DNA of 64,000 nucleotides from Siphonodentalium dalli. Taxonomy: Eukaryota; Mollusca; Scaphopoda; Gadilida; Siphonodentaliidae. Of the stretch, positions 47,505 through 58,185 are shown piece by piece. The translations under genes and the position numbers were made by a program. Below the pieces are notes generated by a model that had not been told where the DNA came from, did not search any database, and worked only from the letters and a program-made list of their open reading frames with translations. Where the stretch lies: contig CP136068.1 of NCBI GenBank assembly GCA_032622095.1, forward strand, positions 148,499,365 to 148,563,364, in the 5' to 3' direction. Each line of letters opens with the position of its first letter. Position 1 is the first letter of the stretch.

Positions 47505-48465
47505 CATATATGCAATATTATATACCATTTGATAAAAAAGAGGAAGCTCCAAAACATTGTATTATCAACTTATTCGGTGTAATAAACTGTGAACATGTTG
47601 TTTTTGTTGAGATATCGAGTTATTCCCGTTCCATTGAAAATACATTTTTAGTTTGAATTATGTTGCATTCTAGGAGCCATAAAGTGGGAAATCTTTCTGT
47701 GATTTCAGCTGTTTTCTATTTCTCTATGGATATTTTTTATCGCTGCGTGCATGAACAATGGAAAGAGGTCACGCTATTATAGAGCGCGTGTTGTCATTTC
47801 TAGCCAAATTGCCTTGTCCGTGGGGTCAGCTCCAATTTTTTTGTTTCAAACATTTAAGTAATGTTATGGATTGGCGGTTCAATAACGTAAGGAGAGGCGT
47901 ATGTTGAAACTATATCTGAGAAACTGATATTCTTATAACGCATGAAATCATGCATATTATAGAAAATTGACGTTGTATTTTGTTCAATAATCATTAATTA
48001 AAGTTAATTGCAACTTATTTATGAAGTAATAGTTTTATAGTCATTTATATTAAACGCATATAACGTGTCATTCGATCACAATCATAGTGTATATATTTGA
48101 ACATGTTATATATGTTAATTTATATTTATATATTATATAGTTTGTGTACAGGTTTGTGTTGCACAATTGATCAATTGGAATGAATGTCCGAACTTTCGAG
48201 CTGCGTTAGAGATGTTGGTTTCGGAAAACAGGTTTTCATCGTTTTTCCCAAGAGGTTTTTCGTTGGTTTTTCCTGACCGCCAACGCAGACACAGTAGGAT
48301 GTAATTAACCTTTATGTGAAGATGTGCCCGTCCCTTAACGTGTAAGCATGTATACCAATAAACGCTGATGTCGACCCCCTAATGGACTCCGGCGCGGCTT
48401 GATGGCAATGATAGTGTTATCATTATGGAGAATTGAGAATACCCGTATTTAATGGCACTATAAAC
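47505..48465. other. Unassigned AT-rich stretch
   Basis: No gene or paired termini were recognised. Confidence 0.3.
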
Positions 48466-48565
48466 AGGGGGGGGGGGGGGGTCGGAAAACATTTCCAGGC
48501 ACGTATGATGGGGTGGGTGTGTGTCTCTCGGGCCAGAAAAGCAATTTTTTCCATGTGCCAAATTT
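48466..48565 (+). repeat. G-run repeat family, copy 4
   Basis: A run of about 15 G, TCGGAAAACATTTCCAGGCA, then 'GGGGTGGGTGTGTGTCTC' and 'GCAATTTTTTCCATG'. It is similar in order to the 20.74 kb copy. Confidence 0.65.
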
Positions 48566-49550
48566 TTTTCCATTTCTGCTATTGAGTCTTATTTTGATGT
48601 GTTTTGAACAGAAACAGGTCATATATAGTTAATAGCAATGCTATACTATATATATAGAGGTTATCAGAAGTTGGATCAGTTGCACAATGGCCAACAATAA
48701 CAAAATTCAACTTGATAGAACAAGAAACTACGCTATTGGAAAAATAAAATTTACTGATACAACAAAATAAGAATAACTATGCAGAACTCAGCTGAAATTA
48801 AGCAATAAAATGAAAGCACACTTGACCATATGTGACATGGAAATAAAGATATTATAAATAATGGAATAAAATAGACTTTTGATAACGTAAAACATAAAAT
48901 TTTAACATATAAATTGAAGGCCAGCCTGAACAATTTCAAATTGTTTTCCAAGTCAATGTGGATCAGCTTGTAATGTTAATCACAGTAACAAAGATTTTAT
49001 CGTCACTGATATCGTGAGCAAAAAAGAAGTGAGATTGGGCTATACATCCATATGTTATTCCCAATTATTACGAAGCCTATTACTTCAGGCAGTGGCTACC
49101 AGCCTGCCATTACACGCTATAACATGTTTCCTCACATCTTGTTTCTGAGATGCCCCAAGAAGAGTCATGCGGGTTTATCATGGTTATGTTTGGTATTAGC
49201 ATTATTCTTCAAACTGGGATGAACTGGGATGAACGGTTGTATTTCCACATGTTTTGATAAACAATTTGGTTCAAGCAATACTGATATCACATAGAAAATA
49301 TCAAAATATCAAATAATCTGAAATGTGTTGTACCGTAGTCTGTGGAATACTCAAATGTGATTATGTGACTAGATCATGTGACTATATATTATGAAAATGA
49401 ATGTTAATAAACACTTTGGCACTCTGCCTATCCCTAGAAATGTGATTATGTTGACACATTTCTTGATAAATGACACTTATATGATAAATTCAAATAGTAT
49501 CGTTATCTTCGTTATGCACTGTTCTATTAAAATCTTGCGCAATAAACTAT
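48566..49550. other. Unassigned stretch
   Basis: AT-rich, with no recognised gene. A 'GAACTGGGATGAACTGGGATGAACGG' duplication lies near 49,220. Confidence 0.3.
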
Positions 49551-49551
49551 T

Positions 49552-49740
49552 TAGGGGGTGGGTGTCCAAAACTGACCGGAAAAAAATTTCCTAAAACGGA
49601 AAAAAGGGGTGGGTGTCCAAAATTGCCTGAAAAAAAAGGCCGGAAACGGAAGAAATTTGGTGGGTGGGTGGTCCGAGGCCGGAAAAAATAAAAATGATCA
49701 TACGTGCCTGGAATTTTTTTCCGACCCCCCCCCCCCTCTG
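49552..49740 (-). repeat. G-run repeat family, copy 5
   Basis: Three internal units: GGGGGTGGGTGTCCAAAACT, 'GGGGTGGGTGTCCAAAATTG' and 'GGTGGGTGGGTGGTCCGAGG'. Each is followed by a 'GGAAAAAA'-type block. It ends in 'TTTTTTTCCGACCCCCCCCCC', the reverse complement of the G-run/TCGGAAAA edge. Confidence 0.7.
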
Positions 49741-49783
49741 CTATAAACAAATAATCGATGACTCGAAAACTAAATGGGTCTTT

Positions 49784-50040
49784 AAAGGTACTCACTCCGA
49801 TTCGATAATCTCCATATTATCAAATTCCAACAACAACATTTTTAGAAATACCGCTTCAGTTATCAGAATCGATTAATTGCCAAAAAATAATGCTAGCCAC
49901 TGTCAACTATTGTATACCGAAACGTGTCATTTGTCAACATGTTGTTCGACGAAATTTGGCCTTGTTAACAACACAAAGCCTCTTAATTTTAGAGTTATCC
50001 ATCTTCATCCGAAATTTGGTCCGAGACCATCGATGGGTTA
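49784..50040. repeat. MITE family A, truncated at the right
   Basis: The left end is TTTAAAGGTACTCACTCCGA, with interior 'TTTTAGAGTTATCCATCTTC'. The right third is missing and the Helitron-like region starts near 50,040. Confidence 0.7.
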
Positions 50041-51266
50041 ATCGCGTTATAATTAATGAGCGTTTGTATATGACACGTCGCTATTAAAGAGCGTTTATCG
50101 ACTTTAGTGAAAATATACGGCATTTGACCGTCTCGGAAACTGGGGATATCGAGACGAAAACTGCTGGGTCGATTGAACCCAAACTTGCTGCACATGTAAG
50201 GGTAAAAACAACACAGGCAGTGCACTCGGACCATTCGCGAGCCAATGCGACCACTCCTTCACCCTTCAACTGCCACCGAAATATGGATTGGTGGGTTAAT
50301 CGCGTGATAACTAATGAGCGTTTGTATGTGAGGCGTCGCTATTAAAGGCACGTGAGGCCTTAGTTGTCGAAAATATTCATATTTGTTCCAATCACCGTAA
50401 ACAGAAAAACATTAAAATGCATACAGTTTCGTTCATATATACCATCATGACTATCGCGTAAACAGCATGTTATCATAAAGACCTACTATATTTTACCTGA
50501 GCAAGAGCCTGATTGTGTTACAGAAGACAGCACAATGCTACTGGCTAATCACACAAAAATGGCATAAACGCTCTTTATTTGTTCCATATCAGGAATTCAC
50601 CAACAAAGAACGCTCTTTATGTTTACCATCATAATATAAACAAACACCAGAAAAGTAACTTTTTATGCTTTTGTTTACATAACAATGGTCAATCAAATGA
50701 CAATAACATACTGTTTATGCGATATTTCTTATTTGTATACGGACAAAGTATGTCTACATTTTGATGTTCTTTCTGTTTGTGGCGGTTTTTGACGGGTGGA
50801 AATATTTTTACAGGATACCCACCGCCAAGGCCAACCGTACCTTTAAAGAGCGGTTATCTACTTTAGTGAAAATATACGGCAGGTCAAAACTGGGGATATC
50901 GAGACGAAATTTCGTACTTAGCGGTTCCAAGGGACGGGGGAGATTTTCGTCTGGTCAGTTTGTCCGCCCGAGGTGACCTTGACCTTGAAACGGGTACCCA
51001 CAAATGACCTTGGGCGATATCTCGGTAGACAGCGGTGACATCGATGTGAAATTTGTTATGTATGGTCAATTCGGGACGGGAAATATTTTTGTCCGGGTAT
51101 TTTGTCCACCCAACATGACCTTGACACGGGTACCCGCAAATGACATTGGGCGATATTTCGGGCATCAGCGGTGGCAGCGACGCACGGGGTTACCTTGGGA
51201 AACAAAAATTAATGGATCGACCAAAGCCATGGGACCAATCCCGCCAGTGGCGGGCTAATCTGCTAG
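50040..51266 (+). mobile_element. Helitron-like non-autonomous unit A
   Basis: The right end is 'CCCGCCAGTGGCGGG' (a 6-bp-stem hairpin), 8 bases of spacer, then CTAG at 51,263-51,266, the hairpin-plus-CTRR layout of Helitron 3' ends. The interior has 'GGGGATATCGAGACGAAA', 'AAACGGGTACCC' and 'ATGACCTTGGGCGATATCTC' blocks, the last two occurring twice. The left border is not clear and may lie near 50,820. It encodes no Rep/helicase. Confidence 0.5.
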
Positions 51267-52499
51267 TCTACTATCTATTTTGAGAACTCCGTATATAAAT
51301 ATATGTGTGTGTATGTGTGTACTTTATAGAATCGAAAACGGCTGCACCGATTGGGCTCAAACTTCCCATCTAAGGGTAAAACCCACGGGAATGGTCGTCG
51401 CGGCGTTTTGGAGAAGCTCAGAGCACCCGTTCTCCACCCTCCGTCACAAAAACGGCACTTCGGGGTTAATAGCGTTGATAGATAAAGAGCGTTCGTATCC
51501 GCAGTGTCGTTGATAAAGATCTTCCACATTTGGTTCGTTAACCGGTTAACGCTCTTTATTCCCTTCGGCTTTCGCATACGGTTTTGTTTACGTTATCTGG
51601 AACTCGCTTCTAGGAACGGGGGAGATTTTGTGCATTGTCGTGGCAAAATTAGATCCCCACGGCATTCCCACGGCAATTTTAATTCACATTCCCAACACCT
51701 AGCAGGGACAAATATCTATTAGCCAACATCAAGGCGAGTCTTGTGACGTATTAATTCAAATGCTTTCGATCAAACAATATTCTCTGTCGCACTCATATTT
51801 CGTCATCTCTACGAATCCACAGCAATCGATCTATTTTTAGAACGCAACACATGGTACCAAAATTACGTCGCGTTGGTGGTGGGGGTGAACGGCGGGATTA
51901 ATTGCAATATGTCATGTTGGTAACAATGTCTAGCCGATAATTCCTCAGACCTACAGACGAATGCGACCAGATAATTTCAAAATTGGTCACTTGACCTCCC
52001 AATCAATGCGTGCCCATTATCGGGCCATTGTATGTGTCGCGGTCGCGCAATTTTAACACTTTCGAGGTAAATACACGTGGTCGTGAATTACGTCACGCCA
52101 CGTGGATCCAGGCGGAAGTTAACCTGACCCTTCCGATTCCGCGTACGTTAGTGATACCGGAGTTATAGCGTGCGCGTTATGTTTTTTGACTGACCGCAGT
52201 GCCCGATCCGCCGAATGTGAACATGATATCAACTGTTACGACAGTCCGTGGCCCACGGCAGTCAATTGCCGTGGCGAATATTGAAGCCTATGGCGATTGC
52301 CACGGCAATGCCGATTGCCGTGGTGAATATGTTCCTTTATAGACTCGAACCGATTGAGCTCAAACTTGCTACCTACGGGAAGTGTCATGGACGGCTTAAA
52401 TTGTGACCCCGACCTTACCTTGACCTTGAAAATGATCAATTCAGGAAGCTGTTGCAATTGCTTTTTCGAACAAAGCCACGAGACGAACCACGCCAGTAG
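51267..52499 (+). mobile_element. Helitron-like non-autonomous unit B
   Basis: It starts TCTACTATCTATTTTGAGAA directly after the CTAG of unit A. A Helitron starts with 5'-TC. The right end 'AACCACGCCAGTAG' matches the unit A and C end with the hairpin deleted. The interior shares 'CGAAAACGGCTGCACCGATT' and 'CAAACTTCCCATCTAAGG' with unit C, plus unique non-coding sequence. It encodes no Rep/helicase. Confidence 0.5.
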
Positions 52500-53130
52500 T
52501 CTACTATATATTTTTGAGACTTCCGTATATGTGTATATCCTTTATAGACTCGAAAACGGCTCGATCGATTGAGCCCAAACTTGCTATCTAAGGGTAAATA
52601 GCCACGAGAAGGGCCACCGCACCGCTTCTGGGAACGTCCGAGCAGTCCTTCAACCTTCGCCCTGCCACCGTCGTTGGAATTGATGGGTTAATGATTAAGG
52701 AGCGTTCGTATCTGCGGTGTCGTTGTTAAAGAGTGTTTATATACACGAGTATAAATACGGTTCAATCGACCGTCTCGGAAACTGGGGATATCGAGACGTA
52801 GGGCTTCCAAGGGACGGGGGAGATTTTCGTCGGGTCGGTTTGTCCGCCTGATGTCACCTTGACATTGAAAAGGGTACCCACAAATGACCTTGAGCGATAT
52901 CTCGGTCGTCAGCGGTGATATCGACGTGAAATTTGTTATGCATGGTCAACTCGGGACGTGGAATATTTTAGTCGGGTTATTTTGTCCACCCGTCATGACC
53001 TTGAAACGGGTACCCGCAAATGATAGCATGCTGTCGGCGTGCCTGTACGGATTTACATTGAAAAACAAAAATTAATGGATCGACCAAAGCCATGGGACCA
53101 ATCCCGCCAGTGGCGGGCTAATCTGCTATA
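52500..53130 (+). mobile_element. Helitron-like non-autonomous unit C
   Basis: It starts TCTACTATATATTTTTGAGA right after unit B. It ends with the hairpin 'CCCGCCAGTGGCGGG' and 'CTAATCTGCTA' at about 53,127. The interior repeats the 'GGGGATATCGAGACG' and 'AAAGGGTACCCACAAATGAC' blocks of unit A. At about 630 bp it is the shortest unit. Confidence 0.5.
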
Positions 53131-53455
53131 GTATCTTATAAAGAGCGTGGATGACTCAATCGCCCAAAAGCCGCCAAAATCGCACAAAAGCGGCAGACAA
53201 CAACGAGCGTTCTCCATTATCTTCTGTTGTCATAGTTTTATTACCTATGGTTTGATTTTTATTGATTTTCGCGATCTTCACGCACGCACTGCTTTAGCTC
53301 TTGTTTTAATCATAAACATTATGTACGACTGCTGATTAATAAATACGAACCGACCCAAACGAAACGATCACAAATTTATCGACAAAATTATAAGTAACAA
53401 AACACGTATTTTCAGCGCTATACATCGACGAATTTGTTCGGAAATCTTCCGCGTA
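53131..53455. other. Spacer before the palindromic element
   Basis: No gene was recognised. AT-rich sequence between unit C and the TATTGG duplication. Confidence 0.3.
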
Positions 53456-53461
53456 TATTGG
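53456..53461 (+). other. 6-bp target-site duplication TATTGG, left
   Basis: TATTGG lies directly before the palindrome's first base (AGAAGAATAGG). An identical TATTGG follows its last base at 63,014-63,019. Six bases is the published target duplication length of Polintons. Confidence 0.75.
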
Positions 53462-53487
53462 AGAAGAATAGGAGTCTCGTTCGCCCC

Positions 53488-53560
53488 ACATCTAAAAATA
53501 GAATCTTTGGGGGTCTAAAATTGGTTGTACTAAAATATTCCCAAAATAACAAAACCCAAA
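53488..53560 (+). repeat. Terminal motif repeat, outer left copy
   Basis: 'CATCTAAAAATAGAATCTTT' then 'GGTCTAAAATTGGTTGTACT' and 'AAAATATTCCCAAAA', about 26 bp inside the element end. The same sequence recurs in direct orientation near the centre at 57,999-58,060. Both copies are mirrored in the right arm (58,430-58,495 and 62,915-62,987), giving four copies. Three of the four are followed, centre-ward or end-ward, by 'AACTTCAAAAATTTC'-like runs. Confidence 0.75.
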
Positions 53561-54449
53561 AAAAAATTCAAAACTTCAAAAATTTATTTTTTCCAAAAAA
53601 TTTCAAAAATTATTTTTTCCAAAAAATTAAAAAATTTCCAAACTTCCAAATTATCAAAACCCCAAAATTTTAAAATTTCCAAACCCTCCAAAATTATTTC
53701 TCTAAAAAAAAAAGTTTAAATAAAAAATTTATAACGAGTTTTCGGTTTCTGATAATCTCGATATTAAAAAAATGTTGAATGTTAAATTATTTGCGCGTAA
53801 TATCTTTCGTTATTTTTTTTTGTTCAACCAATGTTTCAATGTATTTATTAATCGATGTTTAGAAATAGCTTTATTGGACATTGTGACCATCGATATGAAT
53901 GCATACATTCCAGTGTTTTATCGGACGCAGTTCATATAATTGTCATACCTGAAAATAGACACTATTACTTTTACATAAATAATAAAGAGCGTTTATTCTT
54001 TACACTCTCTCTATCCCATATGACAGGTGTGTATTATCGTGAATTATTGGAAGTTTTGAGATGTACTATGTTCAATCCCTAACGGTCGAAAATTGTAATG
54101 TGAAATTACAACCCTCCAGAATGAATTGTCATATTCGCTGTACACGCAATCACACGCGACATTGGTGGTAACAATGTGTCTTTCACACCTTTGCTTTACC
54201 AAATGAATTATATTATTTCCCCGGTCACAGTTATATGCTATTCAGAAAACATATCGATTTAATGTCTGAACAAACGGGTTAGTATCAATTAAGGTTGATA
54301 AACTGTGTCATTCACACGATAATTAGTTAGCCAAAACATGCATACGACCAGGTCACTCAATTATAGACATTGCTTCGGTGTCATTGTTATAACAACATTA
54401 CGTAATAACCACTTAGCGCCCCACATTCATACTTACGCTTTGGATATTT

Positions 54450-54660
54450 TATCAGTTTATCACGTGATCACTAAATGTGGCAATCGGGTATCCTCCGATG
54501 CCTGCAATATATTATTTATAATAATTGGACTCATTGATCTCACGTGAATAATACTCTTAGTTGTTCCAATAAAATAGTTATCAAATTCGATCACCAATAG
54601 ATTTGACTGTGGAATGTAATGACCTTTAACTTATTTATCGATCTAAAGGGACACTCATTA
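54450..54660 (+). repeat. Internal duplication within the left arm (first copy)
   Basis: 'TATTTTATCAGTTTATCACG' through 'GACCTTTAACTTATTTATCG' recurs at about 55,815-56,020. A neighbouring block ('GAATGAATGTTAACAATACA...') occurs at 54,662-54,900, is partial at 56,185-56,330, and recurs at 56,431-56,700. The arm therefore grew by internal duplication. The right arm shows the same pattern in mirror image. Confidence 0.75.
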
Positions 54661-54971
54661 TGAATGAATGTTAACAATACAAGCGCACGAATGAAGAGTG
54701 TTGAACATATACGAAATTACTACACGAATGAATTGAACCTTGAAATTTATATTTCACATCTTACCAACAACAGCTACAGACATAATCATAGTATTATACT
54801 GTCTTGCATGTACACACGCTATGACATCATTAAAGGCGGACAATCCACTCACGGTGTGACAACAGATACGGACATAGGCATAGTGTTATACAGTCTTCTA
54901 TGTACCCACGCTATGACACCATTAACGTACATTGGATGTTAGGTCTATGACTCTTGAGTATGCACCAATCA

Positions 54972-55536
54972 ATGAGCAAATGAGCAAAAAAATGAGCAAA
55001 TGAGCATAAAAATGAGCAAATGAGCAAGAAAATGAGCAAATGAGCAAGAAAATGAGCAAATGAGCAATAAAAATGAGCAAATGAGCAAAAAAATGAGCAA
55101 ATGAGCAAGAAAATGAGCAAATGAGCAATAAAAATGAGCAAATGAGCATAAAAATGAGCAAATGAGCAAGAAAATGAGCAAATGAGCAAGAAAATGAGCA
55201 AATGAGCAATAAAAATGAGCAAATGAGCAAAAAAATTAGCAAATGAGCAAGAAAATGAGCAAATGAGCAATAAAAATGAGCAAATGAGCAAATAAATGAG
55301 CAAATGAGCAAAAAAATGAGCAATAAAATGAGCAAATGAGCAAGAAAATGAGCAAATGAGCAAGAAAATGAGCAAATGAGCAATAAAAATGAGCAAATGA
55401 GCAAAAAATTTAGCAAATGAGCAAGAAAATGAGCAAATGAGCAATAAAAATGAGCAAATAAATGAGCAAATGAGCAAAAAAAATGAGCAATAAAATGAGC
55501 AAATGAGCAATAAAAATGAGCAAATGAGCAAAAAAA
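54972..55536. repeat. 20-bp minisatellite of left arm (ATGAGCAAATGAGCAARAAA)
   Basis: About 28 units of a 20/21-bp repeat. It is mirrored at 60,956-61,505 in the right arm, where it is shorter by a net 19 bp. Long open frames read from it (Leu/Ile/Cys/Ser/Phe repeats) exist in several phases and are artefacts of the repeat. If the element came from a virus-like genome end, such an array is a candidate cis-acting region, but that is speculation. Confidence 0.9.
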
Positions 55537-56825
55537 TGGGGCATACCTGTATGTAGGCCTACCAGTGGATGAATAGTCTGCCGGAGAAGTACTGTGTAGA
55601 AAGGTCTTGTCGGTAAGAGAGTCAGACGATAAGTGAAGGCTCGGCTATTAAAACATAGTAATGCGATAGCGAACATCAAACGAGTCTGCGCACGCATATC
55701 TGTCAAAGGATACAATGGCAGTCATTGGTCAATTTATCCCCGGTGTCAGCTCAGTACCCAATCGGGACGAAGCCGAAGGTCAACTCATTTTTTTGCTCAT
55801 TATAGTACGTCACTTGGACATTTTATCAGTTTATCACGTGATCACTAAATGTGGCAATCGGGTATCCACCGATGCCTGCAATTTATTATTTATAATAATT
55901 GGACTCATTGATCTCACGTAAATAATACTCTTAGTTGTTCCAATAAAATAGTTATCAAATTCGATCACCAATAGATTTGACTGTGGAATATAATGACCTT
56001 TAACTTATTTATCGATCTATGTTAGAACATGGTCTTTACAAAAAACTTGACAATAACAAAAATTACCTTACATTTATGCATGAATCTAATTAGACCATAC
56101 GTAAATATTGTCAGCTTATCGTCTGATGAGCAAATCCGATGTTTATCAAAAATAGTACAACTTCCAGTTGGTAATTACTCTTACGAATGAAGAGCGTTGA
56201 ACATATACGAAATTACTACACGAATGAACTGAAATTTATATTTTCACATCTTACCAACAACAGATACAGACATAGTCATAGTGTTATACTATCTTACATG
56301 TACCCATGATATGACATCATTCGAAGGGGCAATACACTCAAGGAGTTAAAGTGACACGAAACAAGGGACGTGATGTAATATTGGTGTTTGAATCTTAAAG
56401 GAACACAAGACACTCTAAAGGGACACTCATTATGAATGAATGTTAACAATACAAGCGCACGAATGAAGAGCGTTGAACATATACAAAATTACTACACGAA
56501 TGAATTGAACCTTGAAATTTATATTTCACATCTTACCAACAACAGCTACATGCATTATCATAGGGTTATACTGTCTTGCATATACACACGCTATGACATC
56601 ATTAAAGGCGGACAATCCACTCACGGTGTGACAACAGATACAGACATAGGCATAGTGTTATACAGTCTTCTATGTACCGATGCTATGACACAATTAAAGG
56701 GGGATAATACACGCACGGTGTGGAATGTTAAAGTGACACGCGGTAAGGGACGTGATGTAATATTGGTGAAACCCCCTCCCCACTTATAGATATATAACGA
56801 AGACGAGAATAACATGTTGATGAAG

Positions 56826-56831
56826 TTTATT
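56826..56831 (-). terminator. Polyadenylation signal after the C2H2 gene, left arm
   Basis: AATAAA on the minus strand lies about 5 bases after the stop codon of the C2H2 frame. The mirror copy is at 59,663-59,668. Confidence 0.6.
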
Positions 56832-56836
56832 GAAAT

Positions 56837-57406
56837 TTAATCATTGTCTGAATCTTCGACCGTTAGATTTACTTCTAAGAGTTTCTTGAATTTTCTCATC
56901 GCTTCATCTGCAGCCCATTCATTATTATATCCGTGTTTGGTCAGTTTGACCATTTTCTTCATGATCATGGTATGTATGCGTGATGTTTTCAATCGATACT
57001 GGTATTCTATTAATCGTCTATAACTTTTGAGAAACAGAGCAAACTCTGTGTCGATGGTATCCTCTTTTCCCGACATGCTCTCATCTCCCGAAATGCTCTC
57101 TTCTTCTTTCACATCATTGGTGACGCGTTTCATCATACTTTTGAATGTGTCCATCTCGTTGACACATCGCGCAGCTTTCTTAAGACCGAATACAGTTCTA
57201 CTACCGACGCCATTACCATCTTCTGAATCTGATAGCGTTCCACGTTCATCTTCATCTGAATCTAGAACCGCTTCGTCAGATTCATCGGTATCTTCTCCGA
57301 AGAGAGTTGGTTTTGTCTCGGACATAACTCCGTGTTTAATCTGTTTATGTCTTTGTAGATTGTAGTTCGTCGATAAAATAATGCCACATAAATCACACCC
57401 GTGCAT
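56837..57406 (-). CDS. C2H2 zinc-finger acidic protein, left-arm copy
   Basis: The 189-residue frame opens with one C2H2 finger (C4-x2-C7-x12-H20-x4-H25). Next is a strongly acidic, Ser-rich segment (about 38-67), then a second acidic stretch (about 98-116), and a basic, helix-prone C-terminal part (about 120-180) with a Trp near residue 164 and 'DEAMRKFKKLL'. Small proteins with one N-terminal finger and a helical C-terminus occur among Polinton-associated genes as I recall them, which is a weak family assignment. The start overlaps the end of the 64-codon frame by 14 bases, a compact viral-style layout. AATAAA follows the stop. The right-arm copy is identical except Gly68 to Asp. Confidence 0.7.
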   Translation of the reverse strand: MHGCDLCGIILSTNYNLQRHKQIKHGVMSETKPTLFGEDTDESDEAVLDSDEDERGTLSDSEDGNGVGSRTVFGLKKAARCVNEMDTFKSMMKRVTNDVKEEESISGDESMSGKEDTIDTEFALFLKSYRRLIEYQYRLKTSRIHTMIMKKMVKLTKHGYNNEWAADEAMRKFKKLLEVNLTVEDSDND

Positions 57407-57587
57407 TATCGCGAATTATTGGAAGAGCCATCACTCTTATAAGTAGCGATAAAAAGAGAGAATAAGGTGCGGTATACAACCGTCGCTCTAAGAGTACGTT
57501 CGTCCCGGGGCTAGGGTATAGATATTTGACCGCCGGTGATTCAATTAATGCCAATTTATCAGTATGGTACTCTATGTATTCATTCAT
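57393..57587 (-). CDS. Small hypothetical protein, left-arm copy
   Basis: A 64-residue frame sits between the other two, with 7 bases before it and a 14-base overlap after it. No domain was recognised. Residues about 41-57 (PYSLFLSLLIRVMALPI) are hydrophobic and could be a short membrane segment. The tight spacing and conservation in both arms (one change, Ala54 to Val) support it as coding or as part of a spliced exon. Selection on it cannot be judged from two copies. Confidence 0.45.
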   Translation of the reverse strand: MNEYIEYHTDKLALIESPAVKYLYPSPGTNVLLERRLYTAPYSLFLSLLIRVMALPIIRDNARV

Positions 57588-57594
57588 GATTTGG

Positions 57595-57918
57595 CTAATC
57601 GTATGACACTGCTCTTTTCATTTTCTTCTTATTATTAGACAAACCTCCATCAGACACTCTCTTGTTGGTTTGTTTGGACGCTTTACGTGTGTTTGTCAAC
57701 TTATTTGCTGCAACTTCAGCCTTAGCCATTTCAATCGCTTGAGCGATGGGTGTCACCACGTTAATGAGTGGTTTTAGAACGTCTTCTTCACTATCACTAT
57801 TTTTAGTTCTGTCAATAAAGTATCGACCCTGATTATCTGGTATTAACTTCCCATCAACCATATCTCTGAAATGTTTTCTCCACATTTCAAGATCTGCTGG
57901 AATATACGGGATCGACAT
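57595..57918 (-). CDS. Small basic protein of Polinton-like type, left-arm copy
   Basis: The 107-residue frame has a folded-looking N-terminus ('LEMWRKHFRDMVDGK', then 'NQGRYFID'), a middle 'VVTPIAQAIEMAKAEVAANK' (about 54-73) predicted helical, and a Lys/Arg-rich tail with 'NKKKMKRAVSYD'. Small basic proteins with an aromatic W..HF N-terminus and a 'V-TP-AQ' helix are, as I recall, found in Polinton/Maverick and related virus-like elements, possibly as DNA-packaging or core proteins. That role is inference. The start codon lies about 180 bp from the first A-rich repeats of the centre. The right-arm copy differs at residue 9 (Asp to His). Confidence 0.6.
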   Translation of the reverse strand: MSIPYIPADLEMWRKHFRDMVDGKLIPDNQGRYFIDRTKNSDSEEDVLKPLINVVTPIAQAIEMAKAEVAANKLTNTRKASKQTNKRVSDGGLSNNKKKMKRAVSYD

Positions 57919-57998
57919 GTTTCTTCAAAATGTACAAGTCACTCTTTTTTCTGCATTTTATTTTAGAAAGTTTATCGCCTCTTATAAAAATCGATTAT

Positions 57999-58185
57999 TG
58001 CATCTAAAAATAGAATCTTTGGGTCTAAAATTGGTTGTACTAAAATATTCCCAAAAACCCAAAACTTCAAAAATTTCAAAAAACTTCAAAAATTTCAAAA
58101 AACTTCAAAAATTTCAAAAACTTCAAAAATTTCAAAAATTTCAAAAACTTCAAAAAACTTCAAAAATTTCAAAAACTTCAAAAAT
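57999..58185 (+). repeat. Inner motif repeat and A-rich 'CTTCAAAAATTTCAAAAA' run
   Basis: The second direct copy of the terminal motif is followed by about ten short units 'AACTTCAAAAATTTCAAAA'. The right-arm mirror (58,370-58,450) has fewer units, one reason the centre is asymmetric. Confidence 0.75.

Noticed and set aside
54911-55715. Long open frames (up to 206 codons) across the 20-bp array, Leu/Cys/Ser/Phe rich, and their mirror at 60,780-61,564
   Set aside because: They exist in several phases because the TGCTCATT repeat lacks stop codons. The composition follows the repeat and there is no domain or start context.
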